Source: JACRFW01 sp964531745 (lineage in GTDB: Bacteria > Patescibacteriota > Patescibacteriia > Magasanikbacterales > GWA2-37-8). From it: a DNA stretch of 35,468 nucleotides. Shown piece after piece: positions 29,552 to 35,468 of this stretch. Made by a program: the position numbers and the translations under genes. The stretch is from NCBI GenBank assembly GCA_964531745.1, contig CAZHFX010000007.1, forward strand, positions 1 through 35,468, written 5' to 3'. The notes below the pieces were generated by a model. That model ran no database searches. It was given only the letters and a program-made list of their open reading frames with translations, and was not told where the DNA came from. Every line of letters starts with the position of its first letter. The stretch's first letter is position 1.

Positions 29552-31768
29552 CTATTTATCTGCGGCGATTTTGACGTTGCCCGCGGCAATCCACTCCGCG
29601 ATCCGGTGCGGCTCGTCAAATCGTTTAGCGTAATTTGGATTGTCCATGGTAATTATGATATACTGTTTTTTATTTTTTTTTGATTCAATAAGCATCGCCA
29701 GCACCGCATTGGCTTCCTCGGTGTACCCGGTTTTAGTGGCGAGAATTTTGTACCCTCGTTTTGAAATCGGATAGAGCGTTATTATCTGGTTGGTATTTTT
29801 TATTTTTTGAGCGACAATTTTTTTCTTAACAATTTTTTTGAAAACATAGGTCGGGCTGGCAATCGCGTCTCTGATCGTTTTATCCGCCAGCGCCTTAGTA
29901 AATATTTTTAGCAAATCGCGCGGGGTAGATTTATTGCGTTCGTCTAGGCCGGTGACGTCCGAAATAGTGGTAAAGTCCGCGCCCCATTCATCCAGGCGGT
30001 TGTTAATTTTCCGAACAAGTTCCGATTCTTCCAGGCCGGTTCTTTGCGCCACCATGCGGGCGGCGGAGTTGACGGATCCTACTAACATAGCATATAAAAT
30101 ATCCTTGTTTTTGGCAATATCGCCATTTTGAAATTTAAGAGGGTTCTCTTCCATGGCGTATAGCTCTTTTTTGTAGGCAGTGGTTTGGTTCAAGTTTAAA
30201 TCTTGGCGGAGCGCTTCATACGCCGTCAAGAGTTTGGTCACCGAAGCAATCGGACGCCGCGTGTCAATGTCTTTCCCTGAAATAATTCGACCGCTGGGGT
30301 ATTCCGCCGCCACATAAGCGGGGAGTATTTTTTCGCCATACAAATCGGCAACGGGCGTGGCGTTATCACCAAGGTATTTATTTTTTGCCGAAGTGAAATC
30401 TTTATTCATAAAGAGCGGTTTGCCGAGCGGTATATTGAGAAGCGTCAGCGTGGCGACCGGCACGATATTTGATCGTTTGTATCCGAGCGCGATGAAGGTG
30501 TCGTCATCCGCTATCGGGCGCTTTGCTCCTTGATCCATAATATACACGATAGAGCTGTCTTTCCCGCGTAAGAGTGTGCCATCGGAAAAAGCCACTGGTT
30601 CATCGGCGACGGTGTATTTAGCGAGCTCTTTCAGTTTATGTTTTTCCACGCGTAAATTTTTGAAATTGGCGTCAATAATATTTTTGTCAAGAATCGGCCG
30701 CAACACGTCGTCTTTCAAAAGGTAGTACGCGGAGGCGTCGGAAATTTGAAAAATCACTCCTTGCGGCGCGGTAGTTGAGGCGGTGATGGTGGAGCCGATG
30801 GGGTAGCTGGCCAGATCCGCGTCGGCAACGTCAATCAGCTCATCCGGGTTATAACCCAGTTTAGCAACCACCTCATTGGAAACGAATGGCCGGAGCGTAT
30901 CGTAGTCTAGCAAGTAAGTGCGGGCGGGTGAACGTAAAAGAGAATAGTTGGGAAAAGTGATTTCCGCCGCGAGTGGATAATTCATCAAATCGGCTTCGCT
31001 GGTCGCGATGGCTATTTTGGGATCAACTCTAGTAATGAGCGCGGTTTTATTTTTAAATTGGCGGCGTTTTCCATTTTCAATAAGCCAATAAGTATCGCTT
31101 CCCGGAACGGTAAGAAGCGTCCCATTCGGGTATATCTGTTCAAACCAGGCATTCCAAATGCGCCAGAAATTTTTATTGCCGTGCAGATGCGGGGTGTAAG
31201 TATAGAGAAACGCCGTGGCCCAACTTCCGGGAATAACATTTTCGCCGTCAATGCGAATCGGCGTGTCTTTTTTCTTTACGAATGTCTTGTCTTCATTGGC
31301 ATAATACCAGCGCATGATGCCGGCCGCTCCGTCCACCTGTTTCCCGAATCCTTTGTATTTAGTCACTTTCTGGTCGTCCAAACTGCAACTGTCGCATACG
31401 GCAAAGCCGGTGGCCCAATCAAGCTGTTTTTGGTTGGGGGCATCGTCAGTAACAAGGCTCTGCTCTTTCTGCAGAGTAACGAGGAGGAATTTCGGGTTGA
31501 TTTGGTACTGCTTGGCGGCGTCAAAGATGATGTCTGAAGCCATTTTCATCGTGCCGCTCGCGTCTTCAACTATGAGCTGGCGCAGATAACTGCCTTTGTC
31601 GTCTAGAAATTTTTGAATGTCAGAACGGGTCCAATTTTGGTAATCCTGCAACTCCGGATCGGAAATAATATAGTGCGGGTTAAAATCAGTTTGCGCTAGT
31701 ACAAAAATCGGCTGTAAAATCAGCTCTAAAAAGGATAAAGAAATAATCAGTCGTCTAAGGGGCTTCAT
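29552..31768 (-). CDS. Multidomain cell-wall enzyme: D,D-carboxypeptidase with lysozyme-like N-terminal domain and surface repeats
   Basis: The product has 738 residues. Residues 1-25 look like a signal peptide. Residues about 30-210 form a domain with IQKFLDDKGSYL and NPKFLLVTLQKEQSL, a pattern I associate with secreted lysozyme-fold proteins (Glu102 as possible catalytic acid). Residues about 215-450 are four related units of 55-70 residues (GTLL ... V/TYW/YLI ... GKRRP ... GY ... YPLG). Residues 475-738 are a peptidase S11 domain with SVTK (Ser509, Lys512), SVN (565-567) and KTG (679-681). It would trim peptidoglycan stem peptides outside the membrane and may also cut or bind glycan strands. 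The -10 box lies eight bases before the ATG. Confidence 0.85.
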   Translation of the reverse strand: MKPLRRLIISLSFLELILQPIFVLAQTDFNPHYIISDPELQDYQNWTRSDIQKFLDDKGSYLRQLIVEDASGTMKMASDIIFDAAKQYQINPKFLLVTLQKEQSLVTDDAPNQKQLDWATGFAVCDSCSLDDQKVTKYKGFGKQVDGAAGIMRWYYANEDKTFVKKKDTPIRIDGENVIPGSWATAFLYTYTPHLHGNKNFWRIWNAWFEQIYPNGTLLTVPGSDTYWLIENGKRRQFKNKTALITRVDPKIAIATSEADLMNYPLAAEITFPNYSLLRSPARTYLLDYDTLRPFVSNEVVAKLGYNPDELIDVADADLASYPIGSTITASTTAPQGVIFQISDASAYYLLKDDVLRPILDKNIIDANFKNLRVEKHKLKELAKYTVADEPVAFSDGTLLRGKDSSIVYIMDQGAKRPIADDDTFIALGYKRSNIVPVATLTLLNIPLGKPLFMNKDFTSAKNKYLGDNATPVADLYGEKILPAYVAAEYPSGRIISGKDIDTRRPIASVTKLLTAYEALRQDLNLNQTTAYKKELYAMEENPLKFQNGDIAKNKDILYAMLVGSVNSAARMVAQRTGLEESELVRKINNRLDEWGADFTTISDVTGLDERNKSTPRDLLKIFTKALADKTIRDAIASPTYVFKKIVKKKIVAQKIKNTNQIITLYPISKRGYKILATKTGYTEEANAVLAMLIESKKNKKQYIIITMDNPNYAKRFDEPHRIAEWIAAGNVKIAADK

Positions 31769-31776
31769 TGAAGCCT

Positions 31777-31804
31777 AGTATAGCACAAACAGCCGGGTTG
31801 ATAA
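31777..31804 (-). promoter_or_regulatory. Predicted leaderless promoter of the carboxypeptidase gene
   Basis: On the minus strand TTATCA (complement of 31799-31804) and TATACT (complement of 31777-31782) are 16 bases apart, and TATACT ends eight bases before the ATG at 31768. The geometry is the same as for the ATP-grasp gene. Confidence 0.5.
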
Positions 31805-31809
31805 AGCCG

Positions 31810-34443
31810 TTAGGCTAGAACGATTTTTCCTTTTTGCGTCCCTACATTTACGGTTTGCCCATCGGTTATGGCTCCCTCAATCATTTTGAGCGCCAGCTGA
31901 TCCAAAAGTTCCGTTTGCAGAGCGCGTTTGAGCGGGCGCGCGCCGAAATCCGGGTTATAGCCGATTTTAGTCAGAAGTTTCTTAGCCCCGTCATCAATTA
32001 CGAGAGTAATTCTCTTTTCATCCAGACGTTTTTGAATGTGGGTCAGCTGGAGATCAACAATTTTTTCAATGTTTTTCTCCTGCAGAGAATGGAAAATAGT
32101 GATTTCATCAACGCGATTCAGGAATTCCGGCTTGAAGTGGTTTTGCATCTCTTCCATAATTCGTTCTTTCACATTGGTTTCGCTCGTTCCCTTATTTTTG
32201 CGCGCGGTTTGGAAACCGAACTCGCCGCGTTTTCTCAAGTTCAAAATAAGTTGGCTCCCGATATTGCTCGTCATGATGATTACCGTATTTTTGAAATTCA
32301 CTTTGCGCCCTTTGGCGTCGGTCAGCCGGCCGTCGTCAAGGATTTGCAGGAGAATATTAAAAATATCCGGATGAGCTTTTTCAATTTCATCAAAAAGAAT
32401 AACCGCGTATGGCCGGCGGCGCACCAGCTCAGTCAGCTGTCCGCCTTCTTCGTAGCCCACATAGCCGGGAGGGGAGCCCATAATTTTCGCCACGCTGTGT
32501 TTCTCCATGTATTCGCTCATATCCACGCGTATGAGCGCCTCTTCTGTGTCAAATAAAAATTCTGCCAGACTTTTCGCCAGTTCGGTTTTGCCGACGCCGG
32601 TAGGACCCAGGAAGATAAACGAGCCGATGGGGCGGTTGGGTTCGCTTACTCCCGCCCGCGACCGGCGGAGGGCGTTGGCTACCGCCTTAATCGCCTCCTC
32701 CTGGCCAACGACCCGCTGTCCCAGAATACTTTCCAGCGTGGAAAAACGGGCGCTCTCGGTCATGAGCATTTTTTTTACCGGTATACCCGTCCAGCGCGCC
32801 ACCACCGAGGCGATGTCCTCTTCTTTTACCTCTTCTTTCAAAATGCCGTGCTCTTTTTGTAGAACCGCGAGTTTAATCTCGTCATCTTTGATGGAACGTT
32901 CCAGAGTCGGAATGCGGCCATAGCGAATTTCAGCCACTTTCTGCAAATCCCCCTTGCGTTCCTCAATGTCCGCCTGCTGTTTCAAATGGTCTAATTCTTT
33001 TTTGTAGTTATGGATGCGGGTAATAATGTCTTTTTCATTTTTCCATTTGGCCGAGAGTTCGCGGCTGGATTCCTGGATATCGGCCAATTCTTTTTCCACT
33101 TTCCCTAAGCGTTCTTTGGAGTCTTCGTCTGTTTCTTTTTTTAACGCGCGCTTTTCAATTTCCAGTTTAATGGATTTGCGCTTCATCTTATCCAAATCTT
33201 CCGGCATGGAATTTATTTCCAGTCGGAGCGCTGCCGCCGCTTCGTCAATCAGATCGATGGCTTTATCCGGCAGAAAACGATCGGTAATATAGCGGTCGGA
33301 GAGTTTCACCGCGGCGACAATGGCCGGGTCGGTGATGCGCACGCCATGATGCACCTCATATTTTTCTTTGATGCCGCGCAAGATAGCGATGGTGTCTTCG
33401 GGGCTGGGTTCGTTCACCAAGACCGGTTGAAAACGGCGCTCTAGAGCCGTGTCCTTTTCAATATATTTTTGATACTCTTTGAGCGTGGTGGCACCGACGG
33501 TGTGGAGTTCGCCACGCGCCAGCATCGGTTTCAGCATGTTGGCCGCGTCGATGGCTCCCTCGGAACCGCCCGCGCCCACGATGGTGTGCAATTCATCAAT
33601 AAAGAGAATAATTTTTCCGGCGGCGCTATTGATTTCTTTTAGCACCGCTTTCAGGCGGTCTTCAAATTCGCCGCGAAATTTGGTGCCGGCAATAAGCGAG
33701 GCCAAATCCAACGCGATGATTTCTTTGTTGCGTAAAGAATCCGGCACGTCGCTATTCACGATGCGCTGGGCCAGCCCTTCTACTACGGCCGTTTTGCCGG
33801 TACCCGGTTCGCCGATCAAAACCGGATTATTTTTGGTGCGGCGGGTCAAAATTTGCATCACGCGTCGGATTTCATCATCGCGTCCGATCACCGGATCAAT
33901 TTTTTCTTTGCGCGCCAGTTCGGTAAGGTTTTTCCCATATTTTTCCAAAGCGTTATATTTGCTTTCTGGTTCGGGTGAATCTACTTTCTGGCTGCCGCGA
34001 ATGCCTGCCAAAGCCTTCAGCACGCTGTCGTAGGTTACGCCAAGCGGGGAGAGAAGCTCTGCGATCGGGTTGCGGTTGACGAGAAAAGCCAGGAAAAGAT
34101 GTTCCACGCTGATGTAGTCGTCGCCCATTTTTTTTGCTTCCGCGGCGGCCATGTCAAAAATAGCGGCCGTAGCGGGGCCAAGCATAATTTGCCCGACCGC
34201 TCGTTCATGCAGGGCGGCGCCTTCTTTGGGCAGGCGGCTGATTTGTTGGGTTACACCGCACTCAATATCTTTCGCGGGCGCGTTGAGTTTTTGCAAGATA
34301 GAAGTGACTACGCTCTCCGGGTCGTTCAAAAAAGCCGCAAAAAGGTGCGGCGGCTCCACATGCCCCTGGCCGTTTTCACTGGCAATCCGCGCGGCCGTTT
34401 GAATCGCTTCCTGTGATTTATTGGTAAAATTTTGGGGAGGCAT
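31810..34443 (-). CDS. clpB: ClpB disaggregase chaperone
   Basis: The product has 877 residues with two Clp_N repeats (about 1-145), AAA-1 with Walker A GEPGTGKT at 211-218 and IDELHTIVGAG, a long coiled-coil middle domain (about 400-530), AAA-2 with Walker A GPTGVGKT at 613-620, and a C-terminal ClpB domain. The middle domain and lack of a ClpP-binding loop distinguish it from ClpA/ClpC. It extracts polypeptides from aggregates with DnaK. It has a good promoter and a CIRCE-like operator, so HrcA-type heat-shock control is likely. No Shine-Dalgarno site is seen. Confidence 0.97.
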   Translation of the reverse strand: MPPQNFTNKSQEAIQTAARIASENGQGHVEPPHLFAAFLNDPESVVTSILQKLNAPAKDIECGVTQQISRLPKEGAALHERAVGQIMLGPATAAIFDMAAAEAKKMGDDYISVEHLFLAFLVNRNPIAELLSPLGVTYDSVLKALAGIRGSQKVDSPEPESKYNALEKYGKNLTELARKEKIDPVIGRDDEIRRVMQILTRRTKNNPVLIGEPGTGKTAVVEGLAQRIVNSDVPDSLRNKEIIALDLASLIAGTKFRGEFEDRLKAVLKEINSAAGKIILFIDELHTIVGAGGSEGAIDAANMLKPMLARGELHTVGATTLKEYQKYIEKDTALERRFQPVLVNEPSPEDTIAILRGIKEKYEVHHGVRITDPAIVAAVKLSDRYITDRFLPDKAIDLIDEAAAALRLEINSMPEDLDKMKRKSIKLEIEKRALKKETDEDSKERLGKVEKELADIQESSRELSAKWKNEKDIITRIHNYKKELDHLKQQADIEERKGDLQKVAEIRYGRIPTLERSIKDDEIKLAVLQKEHGILKEEVKEEDIASVVARWTGIPVKKMLMTESARFSTLESILGQRVVGQEEAIKAVANALRRSRAGVSEPNRPIGSFIFLGPTGVGKTELAKSLAEFLFDTEEALIRVDMSEYMEKHSVAKIMGSPPGYVGYEEGGQLTELVRRRPYAVILFDEIEKAHPDIFNILLQILDDGRLTDAKGRKVNFKNTVIIMTSNIGSQLILNLRKRGEFGFQTARKNKGTSETNVKERIMEEMQNHFKPEFLNRVDEITIFHSLQEKNIEKIVDLQLTHIQKRLDEKRITLVIDDGAKKLLTKIGYNPDFGARPLKRALQTELLDQLALKMIEGAITDGQTVNVGTQKGKIVLA

Positions 34444-34499
34444 AATGTAAAAATATCAAATGATGAACGCTAAATATTAAAAATGATAAAAGCTACTAT

Positions 34500-34526
34500 T
34501 TATCACTCTAACATAGAGAGTGATAA
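34500..34526 (-). promoter_or_regulatory. CIRCE-like operator of clpB
   Basis: TTATCACTC-N9-GAGTGATAA. The HrcA operator consensus CIRCE is TTAGCACTC-N9-GAGTGCTAA; this site differs by one base in each arm, and the two changes keep the symmetry. It begins five bases after the clpB -10 box, overlapping or just after the transcription start, where CIRCE normally lies. Confidence 0.8.
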
Positions 34527-34530
34527 AAAC

Positions 34531-34558
34531 AGTATAACATGATTGAATAATTTGTCAA
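34531..34558 (-). promoter_or_regulatory. Promoter of clpB
   Basis: On the minus strand TTGACA (complement of 34553-34558) and TATACT (complement of 34531-34536) are 16 bases apart. The leader to ATG 34443 is about 80 bases and includes the CIRCE-like site. The -35 box sits in the spacer of the divergent promoter. Confidence 0.7.
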
Positions 34559-34570
34559 ATATGGTATAAT
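34543..34570 (+). promoter_or_regulatory. Promoter of the WecG/TagA-family gene
   Basis: TTGAAT at 34543-34548 and a perfect TATAAT at 34565-34570 are 16 bases apart, 39 bases before ATG 34610. It overlaps the divergent clpB promoter. Confidence 0.6.
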
Positions 34571-34609
34571 TTCCTCTAGTTTAGCGCTTTTCCGGTTTTC
34601 TCCATAACT

Positions 34610-35374
34610 ATGAATTCAAGCCAAATTTTGGGCGTTAAAATCGACTCGCTCACCCTCTCGGAGGCGCTGGAAAGGACGTCCGGTTTTTTGTCTGCTTCGG
34701 GGCAACACGTCATTTTCACCCCCAACCCGGAAATGCTGGTAAAGGCGCGCAACGACCTATATTTTAAAGCAGTACTGAATAATGGCGATTTGAATATCTG
34801 TGACGGGTTTGGCGTCAGCCTTGTTTCCGGATTTCGTATTAAACGGATTACCGGCGTAGATTTTATGCTTGATCTCTGCGCTCTCGCGGAGCAAGAGGGG
34901 AAGAGCGTGTATCTGCTGGGGTCGGGAAGTGATGATGTGGTGAAAAAAGCGGCTGAGGAGTTAAAAAGAAAATCTCCAAAACTCATCATCGCTGGTTTTA
35001 ATAAAGGGCCGAAAATTGAAGAAAAATCCCTGCTTGTCAATGAGTCCCGCTTAGAAATTGTTAGTGAAGAGAATACTGATCTCATTAGAGATATTAATCA
35101 ACAAAGGCCAGCCATTCTATTCGTCGCCTTTGGCATGGGCAAGCAAGAGAAATGGATTTACGAAAATTTGCCAAAATTGCCGTCAGTAAAAATTGCCATG
35201 GGTGTGGGCGGGTCTGTTGATTATCTAGGCGGTCACCTAAGGCGACCGCCTAGACTTATGCGCACGCTTGGGTTAGAATGGCTGTACCGCTTGTTTTGCC
35301 AACCCGAGCGTTTTGGGCGCATTTGGAACGCGACGGCAAAATTTTTATTTTTGTGTATTTTTACTAAATTTTGA
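34610..35374 (+). CDS. WecG/TagA/CpsF family glycosyltransferase
   Basis: The product has 254 residues with the family pattern: ILGVKIDSLTLSEAL at 6-20, TPNPEMLVKAR near 37-47, ICDGFGVSLVSGF, KSVYLLGSGSD near 103-113, VAFGMGKQEKWI and the C-terminal block from about 205 with GVGGSVDYLGG, RRPPRLM and GLEWLYRL followed by QPERFGR. The family transfers ManNAc or related sugars to lipid-linked carriers in teichoic acid, enterobacterial common antigen or capsule synthesis. Members usually sit at the inner face of the membrane through the C-terminal basic region. It fits the other surface-glycan genes in the window. The exact sugar is unknown. Confidence 0.88.
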   Translation: MNSSQILGVKIDSLTLSEALERTSGFLSASGQHVIFTPNPEMLVKARNDLYFKAVLNNGDLNICDGFGVSLVSGFRIKRITGVDFMLDLCALAEQEGKSVYLLGSGSDDVVKKAAEELKRKSPKLIIAGFNKGPKIEEKSLLVNESRLEIVSEENTDLIRDINQQRPAILFVAFGMGKQEKWIYENLPKLPSVKIAMGVGGSVDYLGGHLRRPPRLMRTLGLEWLYRLFCQPERFGRIWNATAKFLFLCIFTKF

Positions 35375-35377
35375 GTT

Positions 35378-35468
35378 ATGATTCGCACTCGTTTTGCCCC
35401 CAGTCCCACCGGATATTTACACGTCGGTAGTTTGCGCACCGCTTTATTTTCGTATTTGCTCGCTAAAC
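35378..35468 (+). CDS. gltX: Glutamyl-tRNA synthetase, 5' part only
   Basis: Thirty codons are visible before the window ends. MIRTRFAPSPTGYLHVGSLR is the class I GluRS N-terminus, with the HIGH-type signature as HVGS and the FAPSPTG loop. The ATG is three bases after the preceding stop. In organisms lacking GlnRS this enzyme also charges tRNA-Gln; which applies here cannot be seen. GlnRS is a less likely alternative. Confidence 0.88.
   Translation, partial: MIRTRFAPSPTGYLHVGSLRTALFSYLLAK

Noticed and set aside
1..35468. tRNA or rRNA genes
   Set aside because: I looked for acceptor-stem/T-arm patterns and rRNA core sequences in the intergenic stretches and found none. A tRNAscan-SE and Infernal run would settle this.

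Overview
The window looks like a chromosomal segment of an uncultivated Patescibacteria/CPR (Candidate Phyla Radiation) bacterium. This is inferred from gene style, not from a database search. The signs are: dense gene packing with 1-4 base junctions; almost no Shine-Dalgarno sites; an RNA polymerase alpha subunit without its C-terminal domain; an alanyl-tRNA synthetase without its C-terminal domain; a PriA without its ATPase motifs; and a double CxxC zinc-ribbon protein of a kind common in that group. A run of 10 Ns at 2899-2908 marks a scaffold join, so this is probably a metagenomic assembly.

Region 1 (1-10018) is the most unusual part. Six tandem paralogues (the first cut by the window edge) each join a divergent, mostly helical N-terminal domain of about 350-400 residues to a conserved C-terminal PEP-utiliser 'mobile' phosphohistidine domain. 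A small HAD-like gene sits between the fifth and sixth. Downstream, behind a short divergent gene and under its own promoter, is one stand-alone ATP-grasp (PEP synthase/PPDK N-terminal type) protein. Domain order and lengths match a rifampin-phosphotransferase-like enzyme (ATP-grasp, substrate domain, His domain) cut in two, with one ATP-grasp half and at least six substrate/His halves. No PEP/pyruvate TIM barrel is present. I propose a modular phosphotransfer system in which one phosphoryl donor serves several diversified acceptors.

Region 2 (10019-16096) holds a zinc-ribbon gene behind a structured leader, an HD hydrolase, mnmA carrying three in-frame palindromic repeat insertions, a small membrane protein, a TIM-barrel isomerase-like protein, a short alaS and a GtrA-like membrane protein.

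Region 3 (16100-20270) is the infA-rpmJ-rpsM-rpsK-rpsD-rpoA-rplQ-rplM-rpsI translation/transcription cluster, with a promoter before infA and a terminator after rpsI.

Region 4 (20271-25422) is a cell-surface polysaccharide group: flippase, two glycosyltransferases and, convergent to them, an O-antigen-ligase-like protein. It is preceded by a short GC-rich gene that looks foreign.

Region 5 (25377-34443, minus strand) holds fmt, def, a degenerate priA, a LigB/MEMO-like protein, a multidomain D,D-carboxypeptidase and clpB. clpB sits behind a CIRCE-like operator in a divergent promoter region shared with a WecG/TagA-family glycosyltransferase. The start of gltX closes the window.

Dispersed palindromic repeats recur in this segment, several inside reading frames (ATP-grasp gene, mnmA, fmt). 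Two promoters place their -10 box only 8 bases before the ATG, which implies leaderless mRNAs.
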